DNA of 42,547 bases, taken from positions 1 to 42,547 of the forward strand of contig JALOQB010000027.1 in assembly GCA_025453595.1 (NCBI GenBank). The letters are read 5' to 3'. Numbering within the stretch: position 1 is the first letter of the stretch; every line of letters starts with the position of its first letter. Below, one piece after another: positions 18,046-25,141 of this stretch. The notes under the pieces were generated by a model. The model did not search any database, was not told where the DNA came from, and saw nothing but the letters and a program-made list of their open reading frames with translations. The position numbers and the translations under genes are program-made. The stretch is from Polyangiaceae bacterium (lineage in GTDB: Bacteria > Myxococcota_A > Polyangia > Polyangiales > Polyangiaceae).

Positions 18046-18798
18046 TCAGGGGCGGTCGCAGGCCGCGTTGGTCCCGCGGCAGAGACGGCAATCGAGGGGC
18101 TGATCCTGGCCGAAGACGCAGGGCAGATCGACGCTCCCCAGCGAGTTCCCGTCGCTGGAAGCAAGGCAATCGACGCCATCCTGTGCCGGGTCGTCCGCAT
18201 CCGACGGGAACTGCACCAGGCACCCGTTGCAGGCCTGCACGACGAACTGGAACGAGTTGCTCTCCAGCTCCGACCCCCCGAGCGTCCGCCCCCGCACCTT
18301 GACCGTGGAGATCAGGCGCCGCGTGACCCCCTTGGTGAGGTTGGCCCGGATCCTGTTGACGGCCCCGGAGTCCACCAGCGGGAGCGTGGCCAGACCAAAC
18401 CCGGGCTCGGCGCCGGCGGACTGATCCACGAAGCCCGTGATGGGCACCTCGAAGTCGCTGAGGGTGTTGCCGCTCACGTCCTGCACAAGCACCGAGGCCG
18501 TGTGGAGCGCCACCCGGTTGCTCTCCGCACGGACCAGATCCTGCGAGCCCCGCGGCACCAGCTGGTTGCCGATCAGGATCGTACCCCGGTACTCCCCGCG
18601 CAACGCCACATCCAGGCTCCCCTCCAGCAACGAGAGACCGTCCGGTTCGGCGCGAGCCGCGCAGTCCGGGGGCTGGGTGAAGACCACCTGGCGAATGAAC
18701 AGGGAGGATTCCGGGTCGGCGCATCCCGGGCCGATCGTCATCGCGGTCAGGAGTGCCGTACCTGCCAGCAATCCCCGTTGTACCCATTTCCCAAGCAT
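18046..18798 (-). CDS. Cys-containing lipoprotein
   Basis: This 250-residue protein starts at 18798. A basic, hydrophobic signal is followed by a lipobox ending GPGC (C26). The body is beta-rich with no recognised domain. The C-terminal 60 residues have six to eight cysteines (VQACNGCLVQF, DCLASS, PCVFG, DCRLCRGTNAAC), probably disulfide-bonded. Myxobacteria carry many such lipoproteins. It sits alone between two convergent or tandem neighbours; 102 bases separate it from aroKB. Confidence 0.75.
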   Translation of the reverse strand: MLGKWVQRGLLAGTALLTAMTIGPGCADPESSLFIRQVVFTQPPDCAARAEPDGLSLLEGSLDVALRGEYRGTILIGNQLVPRGSQDLVRAESNRVALHTASVLVQDVSGNTLSDFEVPITGFVDQSAGAEPGFGLATLPLVDSGAVNRIRANLTKGVTRRLISTVKVRGRTLGGSELESNSFQFVVQACNGCLVQFPSDADDPAQDGVDCLASSDGNSLGSVDLPCVFGQDQPLDCRLCRGTNAACDRP

Positions 18799-18900
18799 GA
18801 TCTCGTTGACCTCCGGCGGCGTGGACTCCAGCGGATTCCACAGAACGCAAGGGTACAAGGTCCAGCGCGCCGCGCCAAATTCCAGCCACCTGCCCGCGAT

Positions 18901-20496
18901 TTATCCCTCCGCCCCCAGCGCCGCCGCCAGCTCCCGGACCGCCACTTTTTGCGTCAGCGCCTCCCCCGGATGCTTCACCAGCACGTAATGCAGGGAGCCC
19001 TGCTCTCGCTTCTTGTCGTGCTGCAACAGCGGCAACATCGCCTTGAGTTCCCCCGGATCCACGCGCCAGGGCAACCCCAGGAGCGCCAGCAATCGCTCCA
19101 CACGCTCCGCGAGCCCGTGTTCCGTGATCTTCCAGCGCTCCCCCAGACGCAGGGCCACCCCCATCCCCAGCGCCACCGCCTCCCCGTGGGTCCAGCGCTC
19201 GTACCCCCCCAGCGCTTCCAGCGCATGCCCCACCGTGTGCCCCAGGTTGAGCAGACGCCGCTCGCCCTGCTCCTTCTCATCGCGGCTGACAACCCCCGCC
19301 TTCACCGCCGCACTGGCCCGGACCACACGCGCCATCACCCCGGGCTCCCGCCGCAGCACCGCCTCGTGCTCCTCTTCCAGCAGCCGCAGCAGCCCCGCAT
19401 CCCCCACCAGGGCGGTCTTGATGACCTCCGCAAGGCCGCTGCGAAAGCTGCGCTCGGGCTCGGTGTGGAGCAGCGTCACCGGCATGTGCACCGCCGAGGG
19501 CTGATGGAACGCCCCGATCACGTTCTTGCCCGCGCCGAGATCCACCGCGGTCTTCCCGCCGATGGCGGCGTCCACCATGCCCAGCAACGAGCTGGGAACA
19601 GCGACCCACCGCACCCCACGAAGCCAGGTCCCTGCCGCCAACCCTCCCAGGTCTGTCACGACACCACCCCCCACCGCCAGGACCACCCCCCGGCGGTCCA
19701 TCCCGACCTGCTGGAGCCTCTCCCAGAGACGGAGCAGCACGGCGGGGCTCTTCTGGGATTCCCCCGGCTCCAGCACCATCGCCTCCCACGGGAACCCCTG
19801 GAGCCACCCGGACCACCGCGCCTCGTGGTGCTGGGCCACGTTCCGGTCTGTCACCAGCAGGATCGAAGTGGGCTCCAGGTGCTGGAGCGTGGTGGGGATC
19901 GTGCAGAGGTCTTTTTCAACCCTCACCGGGTAACTTCTGGAGCCTGCGGCGACCAGCAGATCGGCCCGGGCCAGCTCCCCGAGCAGGAGAGCGGCAAGCT
20001 GGTCGGGGGTTTGGTGGTCCGTGGGCAGGAGGACATGAGCTTCGGCGTAGCCCTCGGTCCGCTGCTGCAGGAGCGACTCGAGGGCCCAGGGGGCACCGGC
20101 CAGGAGGGGACGGGAGGAGTCGTGCTGGAGGCGAGCCCGGAGCTGGTCGGGGGAAGCGGTCAGGCAGCACAGGGTGTTGCGAGCGAGGAGACGAAGGCGC
20201 ACCGTCCGGTCCAGCAGGGCGCCTCCGCCGAGGGCCACGACGCGGGGGGAGGGATCCGCGAGCTGCTCCTCCAGCACGGTGCGTTCCAGGGAACGAAAGG
20301 AGGCCTCCCCGCGGGAGAGCAGGGAGGGGAGGGGGGCATCAAAGCGGGCCTCGAGCAACGCGTCGGTATCCACGAAGGGCACGTCAAGGGAGCGAGCCAG
20401 GAGGGGACCGACGGTACTTTTGCCTGTGCCCATGAAACCGGTCAGGTAAACAGGACGAGGGCATTGAACCGCGGGGTGCACCATGGCTTCCACCAT
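18901..20496 (-). CDS. aroKB: Bifunctional shikimate kinase / 3-dehydroquinate synthase
   Basis: This 531-residue protein joins two enzymes of the shikimate pathway. Residues 15-175 are shikimate kinase: Walker A GFMGTGKST, DTDALLEARF, ALGGGALLD and the RPLL lid motif. Residues 180-531 are 3-dehydroquinate synthase: LEPGESQKS, GGGVVTDLGGLAAGTWLRGV, PSSLLGMVDAAIGGKTAVDLG, KNVIGAFHQP, and the metal-binding E(VIKTALV), H(TVGHALE) and H(GEAVALGM) motifs. The steps are not consecutive in the pathway, but the fusion occurs in several bacterial groups. The start may be the ATG at 20496 or the one at 20484; the latter overlaps the start codon of the divergent gene. Confidence 0.92.
   Translation of the reverse strand: MVEAMVHPAVQCPRPVYLTGFMGTGKSTVGPLLARSLDVPFVDTDALLEARFDAPLPSLLSRGEASFRSLERTVLEEQLADPSPRVVALGGGALLDRTVRLRLLARNTLCCLTASPDQLRARLQHDSSRPLLAGAPWALESLLQQRTEGYAEAHVLLPTDHQTPDQLAALLLGELARADLLVAAGSRSYPVRVEKDLCTIPTTLQHLEPTSILLVTDRNVAQHHEARWSGWLQGFPWEAMVLEPGESQKSPAVLLRLWERLQQVGMDRRGVVLAVGGGVVTDLGGLAAGTWLRGVRWVAVPSSLLGMVDAAIGGKTAVDLGAGKNVIGAFHQPSAVHMPVTLLHTEPERSFRSGLAEVIKTALVGDAGLLRLLEEEHEAVLRREPGVMARVVRASAAVKAGVVSRDEKEQGERRLLNLGHTVGHALEALGGYERWTHGEAVALGMGVALRLGERWKITEHGLAERVERLLALLGLPWRVDPGELKAMLPLLQHDKKREQGSLHYVLVKHPGEALTQKVAVRELAAALGAEG
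20482..20485. other. Overlapping divergent start codons (CATG)
   Basis: The CATG here is ATG at 20483-20485 for the plus-strand histidine phosphatase and ATG at 20484-20482 for one possible start of aroKB on the minus strand. There is therefore no intergenic region, and each promoter must lie inside the other gene. Confidence 0.7.
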
Positions 20497-21145
20497 TCAC
20501 CGACTGTTTCTGATCCGCCACGCGACGTCCACGGCCAACCTGGACCCGACGCTTTACCGGACCGTCCCGGATCACGTGATCCCCCTGGCCCGTCCGGAGG
20601 ATGACCCCCGGGCTGCGGCTGCGGCCGAGGCATTCCGGGCCTTCCAGCTGCCGATGGATGACACCTGCAGCTGGAGCTCCACCTACCTGCGCTGCCGGCA
20701 GACCGAGGCCCTGGTGATGAACCGGGTGTTCGAGGGGGCCTGCGACCAGCTCCGACGCCGGGTGTCCTTCCTGCTACGGGAGCAGGAGTTTGGCGACTGG
20801 GACGGGATGGACGACGAGGAGTGCGAGCGCATGTACCCGGCGCACTGGGCCAAGCGCCAGCGGCTGGCAGACTCCCTGGGCCGGTTCTACTTCCGTTTCC
20901 CCAACGGGGAGAGCCGGGCCGACGTGGTGCAGCGAGTGACCATCCTGCTGGGAAAGCTGCACCGCTCCCGCTACCGCAACCACGCGCTCTTCGTTCACGG
21001 GGTCACCCAGCGGGCCTTCCGGATGGCCTGGTTTGACCGGCTCCCCGAGTGGTTCGAGGCCGAGCCCAACCCGACCAACTCCTCGGTGCTGTTGATCGAG
21101 CGAGGCCCCAGCGGGCGATGGCAGGAGCGCTACCTGTTCTCTTGA
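20483..21145 (+). CDS. Histidine phosphatase (phosphoglycerate mutase-like) family protein
   Basis: This 220-residue cytoplasmic protein has the N-terminal catalytic motif LIRHATSTAN (H13; the usual RHG is RHA), an arginine in YLRCRQTEAL, the acid region REQEFGDWDGM and the second histidine in LFVHGVTQR (H172). These residues define branch 1 of the histidine phosphatase superfamily. Substrates in the family vary widely, from sugar phosphates to nucleotides and phosphoproteins, and none can be chosen here. It diverges from aroKB with overlapping start codons. Confidence 0.87.
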   Translation: MASTIHRLFLIRHATSTANLDPTLYRTVPDHVIPLARPEDDPRAAAAAEAFRAFQLPMDDTCSWSSTYLRCRQTEALVMNRVFEGACDQLRRRVSFLLREQEFGDWDGMDDEECERMYPAHWAKRQRLADSLGRFYFRFPNGESRADVVQRVTILLGKLHRSRYRNHALFVHGVTQRAFRMAWFDRLPEWFEAEPNPTNSSVLLIERGPSGRWQERYLFS

Positions 21146-21190
21146 TCCGCGATCTCCGCGGGAGGCTTCGGGGTGCGGTACCATGAGGCC

Positions 21191-21442
21191 ATGAGGCGCG
21201 CGCGTGAGTGGTTGGGAGCGGGGTTGTTGCTGGGGGGGCTGATCGGCTGCGATCGGTTGCTCCCGGGGAACGAGGTGGCCCCTGGGTCCACGGAGGAGCG
21301 AGGGGCCGCACAGTGCCGCCAGGAGTGCGGGGCAACCTACAAGGAGTGCCTGAAGAGCTGCGAGCAGGACTCCCCCCAGGCCTGCGAGAGCCGCTGCGAT
21401 CGCACCCAGCAGCGCTGCAACGAGCGGTGCAGCAAGCCGTGA
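21191..21442 (+). CDS. Small lipoprotein with four CX3C pairs
   Basis: This 83-residue protein has a short basic start (MRRAREWL), a hydrophobic core and the lipobox LIGC (C20). The mature part has four CX3C pairs: C42/C46, C53/C57, C65/C69 and C76/C80, each within predicted helix. This twin-CX3C helical-hairpin layout suggests two disulfide-stapled hairpins. Its TGA stop overlaps an ATG (TGATG) and parS site 5 begins on the next base. Function unknown. Confidence 0.72.
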   Translation: MRRAREWLGAGLLLGGLIGCDRLLPGNEVAPGSTEERGAAQCRQECGATYKECLKSCEQDSPQACESRCDRTQQRCNERCSKP

Positions 21443-21458
21443 TGTTTCACGTGAAACA
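21443..21458. other. parS site 5
   Basis: An exact TGTTTCACGTGAAACA beginning one base after the lipoprotein stop codon. Its right half (TGAAACA) is also the start of the 60-bp direct repeat at 21452-21511. Confidence 0.95.
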
Positions 21459-21511
21459 TTCTCCACGGCTCCTCGCCCTGCAGGTCGCTCCGGGTCTGGC
21501 CCACGCGCAGG
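21452..21511 (+). repeat. Left 60-bp direct repeat (57/60 identical to 22398-22457)
   Basis: Comparing this stretch with 22398-22457 base by base gives three mismatches in 60. It encodes the signal peptide region of the outer-membrane-like protein and starts within parS site 5. Together the two copies bracket an 886-base segment. Confidence 0.9.
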
Positions 21512-22279
21512 GTGACAGGATCTTGCGCAGGTCCGGTGCCTCCATCAGGCGTCGACAACCTCACGTATCGGGCTACGCTGGTGAGAACGAAAGCGCCCTA
21601 CCATGACCCCCCTTCGAGCCCTGGCAAAGCAGTGGAAGGAGAGCCGCCGGATGTTGTCGAAAGACTCCTCCGAAGACGCCTACGCGCAGGCGGAGCGCTC
21701 GCTCAAGGGGATGACCCTGCCGCCCGCGAGTGGCGCATCCTTCGTGGACTCTGTGAAGAAAAAGGCTGGACGCGACCTTTTGATCCGGAACGCTGGGTAG
21801 AGGGGCTTCCCCGAGGGGGGGAACATGTGTGCCGGCATCTGCCGGAACAGGAGCGATGGGAGAAGATCACCCACGCCAATGGCGCTGGTTTCTGCATCGA
21901 CTTCGAGACCTGGCATGTCGTCGATGCAACACCTCTCCAGTACCTCCAGCGCCTTCGGTTGGTGAATCGGTACCTGGGCGATGACATCCGGTTCCTCGGT
22001 GTAGAAACGGGGCCGTCCAGGCACACCACGCGTATCCGGACCAGCCAGCCTCATGTCCGCGGAGAAGCGCCTTCCCCCGAGACGTTGGTTCGTCTCCTGG
22101 TAGGCCTCGGGTTCCGGCGCGAACGCAGGGTGGAGAGGCTCGGAGCCTACGAGGCCATGACCTTTCGCCACGGGAACCTCTGGCTGTTTGATGTACGCCC
22201 GCCCAACTTCAAGCAAAGCGGCGATCTGGTGCTGCCCGTGGACGTGATTGTCCAGCGCAAGCCCCGCCAGATGCGGTGA
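21512..22279 (+). CDS. Polyvalent-protein-kinase-like protein, start uncertain
   Basis: The believable part begins near REWRILRGLCEEKGW (about base 21729) and runs to the TGA at 22279. It contains GGEHVCRHLP, then WEKITHANGAGF, ATPLQYLQRLRLVNRYLGDDIRFLG, a TSQPHVRGEAPSPE segment, and a C-terminal LFDVRPPNFKQSGDLVLPVDVIV. These fit the small kinase-like domain found in phage/plasmid polyvalent proteins, with DxRPxN as the catalytic loop and PVDVI as the metal-binding position. The listed start, a GTG at 21512, is only the first in frame; the frame has no convincing start codon near the domain. Frameshifting from the 65-residue gene, or a mutation, could explain this. Confidence 0.55.
   Translation: MTGSCAGPVPPSGVDNLTYRATLVRTKAPYHDPPSSPGKAVEGEPPDVVERLLRRRLRAGGALAQGDDPAAREWRILRGLCEEKGWTRPFDPERWVEGLPRGGEHVCRHLPEQERWEKITHANGAGFCIDFETWHVVDATPLQYLQRLRLVNRYLGDDIRFLGVETGPSRHTTRIRTSQPHVRGEAPSPETLVRLLVGLGFRRERRVERLGAYEAMTFRHGNLWLFDVRPPNFKQSGDLVLPVDVIVQRKPRQMR
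21603..21800 (+). CDS. Small hypothetical protein upstream of a kinase-like gene
   Basis: This 65-residue, basic helical protein (MTPLRALAKQWKESRRMLSK...) ends FVDSVKKKAGRDLLIRNAG. It belongs to the insert between the two 60-bp repeats. From memory, similar short proteins are found next to polyvalent-protein-kinase-like genes, but I cannot check that here. Its last 15 codons overlap, in the +1-relative frame, the N-terminal region of the kinase-like protein. At 21756-21765 the sequence AAGAAAAAGG could allow a -1 slip that would join the two frames. Confidence 0.55.
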   Translation: MTPLRALAKQWKESRRMLSKDSSEDAYAQAERSLKGMTLPPASGASFVDSVKKKAGRDLLIRNAG

Positions 22280-22318
22280 TCCATCCGAGCCCGGAGCTGG
22301 TACTACCCGCAACGAAGG

Positions 22319-22342
22319 CGCTCGTTGTGACCTGCGCGAGCG
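22319..22342 (+). terminator. Possible terminator after the kinase-like gene
   Basis: CGCTCG (22319-22324) and CGAGCG (22337-22342) can pair with a 12-base loop, followed by a T-rich stretch (TTCTTCTGG and then TTCTTTT). The stem is short, so this is weak. The 22350-22380 stretch that follows is unusually AT-rich for this genome. Confidence 0.3.
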
Positions 22343-22396
22343 TTCTTCTGGTCGATTCTTTTAGTAAATAAATCCCTCATGCCAGGGCTCCTTCGT

Positions 22397-22945
22397 ATGA
22401 AACATTCTCCGCTGCTCCTCGCCCTGCTGGTCGCTCCGGGTCTGGCCCACGCGCAGGCATCCCCGCCCTCGTGGCAGGCCAACGGGGGCCTCCAGCTCGG
22501 GGTCGCAGGGCAGGGGAGGGGGGCCTTCTGGGACGAGACCCTCTTCCATGGAGGCATCCGGGCTGATCTGCTGTGGGGCAGAAAAGACCCTTTCACGTGG
22601 GGGTATGGTCCCATGGTCGGGGTATCGACCCAGCACTTCCGGGACGTGAACCTGGCGGCAGGCGGGAGCGTGCTGATCCCGGTGAGCGAGTACCTGCCGG
22701 TGGTGGTGCAGGCGGGCCCGTACCTGAGGCTCCAGGAGGGCGCCCACCCCGGGGTCTTTGGCTCGCTGTTCTGGGGGAGTCGCAGCTTCAACTACCACGG
22801 CAACTACGGCATGGCCGCGGGGGTTGTGGTGGAGGGGCGCCTGGGGCTGGATCAGGAGAAGGAGCGCGCGGTGATCGTGGCGGCGCACCTGGATGCCCAG
22901 GTGCTGACCCTGCCCTTTGTCTTTCTGTTCAACGCGTTCCGGTGA
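22397..22945 (+). CDS. Exported protein, probably an outer-membrane beta-barrel
   Basis: This 182-residue protein has a clear signal peptide (MKHSPLLLALLVAPGLAHAQ, cleavage after about residue 20). The mature part has alternating hydrophobic/polar strands and many aromatic and glycine residues (GGLQLGVAGQGRGAFW, WGYGPMVGVSTQHF, VVVQAGPYLRL, SFNYHGNYGMAAGVVVEGRL), consistent with a small eight-stranded barrel. It ends in a phenylalanine-arginine (AFR). No known family was recognised. The 5' end is duplicated at 21452-21511 upstream of an inserted cassette, so its original promoter may have been lost. Confidence 0.72.
   Translation: MKHSPLLLALLVAPGLAHAQASPPSWQANGGLQLGVAGQGRGAFWDETLFHGGIRADLLWGRKDPFTWGYGPMVGVSTQHFRDVNLAAGGSVLIPVSEYLPVVVQAGPYLRLQEGAHPGVFGSLFWGSRSFNYHGNYGMAAGVVVEGRLGLDQEKERAVIVAAHLDAQVLTLPFVFLFNAFR
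22398..22457 (+). repeat. Right 60-bp direct repeat (57/60 identical to 21452-21511)
   Basis: This copy starts at the second base of the intact gene's ATG. It keeps only the right half (TGAAACA) of the parS palindrome; the left half is replaced by CTTCGTA. Confidence 0.9.
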
Positions 22946-22964
22946 GGGGAGCGCGGGGGGCGGC

Positions 22965-22980
22965 GCGGGCCTGGGCCCGC
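22965..22980. terminator. GC-rich hairpin between convergent genes
   Basis: GCGGGCC and GGCCCGC can pair with a two-base loop (TG). It lies in the 40-base gap between the convergent stops of the outer-membrane-like gene and the HTTM gene. There is no T tract on either side, so termination activity is a guess. Confidence 0.35.
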
Positions 22981-22985
22981 CGGAG

Positions 22986-24962
22986 TTAACGCCCGGAGAA
23001 GAGCAGACGGCGCTGGATGTTGGTGATCTGGGTGGAGCCCGGGGGAGGGGCGTCGTTGCTGACCCAGTAAACATCCACGGAGACCAGGCGATCGTTCTCG
23101 GGGCGCTTCTCGATGCGGTGCCAGTTGAGCAGGTAGCGCTTGAACTCGTCGCGGTAGCCGCGGTTCCCGTCGAAGGAGATCTTGAGGAAGTAGTCGCACC
23201 AGAGCTGGCTCTGGAACCAGGGGCCGTGGAGAGGGGCCTCGAAGTCGGGTGCCTTGCCGGTCAGCGGGTCGAGGTGGCGTCCGTCGGCGGTGACGCCATC
23301 CACCACGATGGTGCCGTCGTTCTTGGGGGCCTCCGGGGAGAACATGCTCCAGCCCTGGAGGAGCCGGGGGTACAGGTTGATGGGCTGGAGGGGGCGGGGG
23401 ACATCGAGGCGAAATTTGGCCGGGATCCACCAGTTGTCGTGCATCACCTGGAAGAAGGCTGCCACGAACACAACCCCGACCATGGATTCCCGGAGGGCGA
23501 GGAGGGTGGAGGAGACATGTTCGCGCCAGGGGGTCGTTTCGAAGCCGGGCTCGTGGGCAGGTCCTTCCCTGGAGACGGAGCGACCCGCCTCGATCCCGAG
23601 GGAAGCCACCCAGTGGGCACGCCGCTTGAGCAGGGAACGGAGCAAGGGCTGCCCCAGGGGGCTACCGAGGAGGGTGCTCCAGAGGCCCCCGAGGGGGAGG
23701 CTACGGGCGAGGTCCGCGATGGCGGAGGTACCAACGACCCAGGAGGAGGTCTCCGGGAAGTAGGAGGCGATGGTGGCCTTGGGGGCGTTCTCGGGGAGCC
23801 GCTCCGTGTCGGCGCGGTCGACGAAGGTGAGCTTCTCGAAGGTGTCGAGGCGAGCCAGGATCCGCGCCACGTGGTGCATCCCGGCGTCCGTGGGGTCGTA
23901 GACCACGGTGCGCGGCTGGAGCGAACGGCCCAGGCGGTCGCTCAGCCAGTCGAAGACGTTGGAGGGCAGGGCGAGGCCGTTGAGGGCCACCATCACGTAA
24001 GAGAAAGGCCCGAGGGTGCAGAGGGCCGCGATGCCCAGGTGCAGCGAGGTGGTGAGGAGGAAGTTGAGCGGGCGGGTGAGGCGGTACCAGAAGGGGATCA
24101 GCACCAGCAACCCGGCGACCCCCTCGATCACCAGGGCTCCCTTGCTGGCCATCCAGGAGAAGCCCGGGGGCTCGTGCATCCGGAGCCAGGCCGCCAGGGT
24201 GGTGGCGATGCGGTTCTGCCAGAGGACCCAGTGCACCGCCTCGCCGTTCTTCCAGGTGGCACCGTGTTTGTGAACCGTGTTGAAGAAGTAACAAACCGCG
24301 ATCTGGAGCAGGATGGCCAGGAGGACCAGGGTCACGTGGGGGGAGCGATCGGGGCGAATGCCCTCCCGGTCGTTGAGGGAGTCTGCGGTGAAATCGCGAC
24401 GGGCCCGCAGGCTCTTGAGCACCGCGTCCACGGAGAACCTGTCCCCCAGGGGCAGGAACATGGACCAGCAGGCCACGATGGCGGTCATCACGCAGCCGCC
24501 GTTTTCCAGGAAGTGATTCCGGGTATTCAGGCTGGTGTAGAGCACAAACGATACGACCTGGGCGATCTTGGTCCGGTACCCGGCGATGTAGAAGCAATGA
24601 GCCACCGCCGTCAGGACAAAGGCCACCTTCACCTCCGCCGGCGTGGAGAAGGCGTTGAAGAGGGAGAAGTAAGGCCGGATCATCGGCGCATAGAGGGAGA
24701 AGTGGTTCGAGAGGACCCCCTCGTTGGAATAGAAAAAGGTCGAGTCCGGGATGCGACGGAGCACGTCGATCAGCAGCAAGAACCCGAAGTAGATCCGAAA
24801 GAGGCCCAGCAGCCGCCGGTCCATCGAGAAATAACGTTCGCGCAGGTAAGGCCACCAGCCCTGCCCCCCGGTGTTCCGGGGCGCCTCGGTCGCCTGGGTC
24901 TCCTCGGGCGTGTCAGGCGTCTCGGGGGCCTGTTCCTTCTCATTAAGCGAGGTCTCTGCCAT
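22986..24962 (-). CDS. HTTM domain membrane protein
   Basis: This 658-residue protein starts with a Glu/Pro-rich cytoplasmic tail (1-40). Residues about 45-330 contain several membrane helices and the HTTM (vitamin-K-dependent gamma-carboxylase-like) pattern: LLGLFRIYFGFLLLIDVL, SLYAPMIRPYFSLF, TSLNTRNHFLENGGCVMTAIVACWSMFLPLGDRFSVD. Residues about 345-440 look like a soluble thiol-oxidoreductase/DUF393-type domain (VVYDPTDAGMHHVARIL) lacking the cysteine motif. The C-terminal part holds one more helix (ESMVGVVFVAAFFQVM) and WSMFSPEAPKNDG, common in HTTM proteins. Substrate unknown. It diverges from the Hpt/receiver gene across a 179-base gap with parS site 6. Confidence 0.82.
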   Translation of the reverse strand: MAETSLNEKEQAPETPDTPEETQATEAPRNTGGQGWWPYLRERYFSMDRRLLGLFRIYFGFLLLIDVLRRIPDSTFFYSNEGVLSNHFSLYAPMIRPYFSLFNAFSTPAEVKVAFVLTAVAHCFYIAGYRTKIAQVVSFVLYTSLNTRNHFLENGGCVMTAIVACWSMFLPLGDRFSVDAVLKSLRARRDFTADSLNDREGIRPDRSPHVTLVLLAILLQIAVCYFFNTVHKHGATWKNGEAVHWVLWQNRIATTLAAWLRMHEPPGFSWMASKGALVIEGVAGLLVLIPFWYRLTRPLNFLLTTSLHLGIAALCTLGPFSYVMVALNGLALPSNVFDWLSDRLGRSLQPRTVVYDPTDAGMHHVARILARLDTFEKLTFVDRADTERLPENAPKATIASYFPETSSWVVGTSAIADLARSLPLGGLWSTLLGSPLGQPLLRSLLKRRAHWVASLGIEAGRSVSREGPAHEPGFETTPWREHVSSTLLALRESMVGVVFVAAFFQVMHDNWWIPAKFRLDVPRPLQPINLYPRLLQGWSMFSPEAPKNDGTIVVDGVTADGRHLDPLTGKAPDFEAPLHGPWFQSQLWCDYFLKISFDGNRGYRDEFKRYLLNWHRIEKRPENDRLVSVDVYWVSNDAPPPGSTQITNIQRRLLFSGR

Positions 24963-25045
24963 GGCCGGTATCCAATGCGGATTTTCCGGTCAACGCAAGC
25001 CCTCCGGGCCCCCATATGAGTGTTTTTTACCCCCTCCCACGGGGA

Positions 25046-25061
25046 TGTTTCACGTGAAACA
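25046..25061. other. parS site 6
   Basis: An exact TGTTTCACGTGAAACA in the intergenic region between the divergent HTTM and Hpt/receiver genes, so it could also affect their promoters when covered by ParB. Confidence 0.95.
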
Positions 25062-25141
25062 TTTTCCCTGGATCCAAGGCAAGCCCCGGGGGTACCGCAG
25101 GAAACTTCCTGCGGCCCGGTGGGCTATGCTACCGGCCCAGC

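Larger units (their letters stand above)
21442..21606 (+). pseudogene. Truncated 5' copy of the outer-membrane-like gene at 22397
   Basis: The frame from ATG at 21442 reads MFHVKHSPRLLALQVAPGLAHAQ, nearly the same signal peptide as the intact protein starting at 22397 (MKHSPLLLALLVAPGLAHAQ). After HAQ the similarity stops at 21511 and the frame continues with about 30 unrelated residues to a TGA at 21604. It is best read as the 5' end of a gene cut off by a later insertion. It might still be expressed as a short exported peptide, but nothing supports that. Confidence 0.7.

Noticed and set aside
17590..20604. A 1004-codon open frame on the plus strand over the TetR, lipoprotein and aroKB genes
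   Set aside because: It is antisense to well-supported genes, is full of Pro, Arg and His, and exists because GC-rich DNA has few stop codons.
22585..22605. TTTCACGTG resembling half of parS
   Set aside because: The right half of the palindrome is missing (GGGGG instead of AAACA), so it is not counted as a site.
24263..24290. GTTTGTGAACCGTGTT as a further parS-like site
   Set aside because: It lacks the CACGTG core and lies in conserved HTTM coding sequence.
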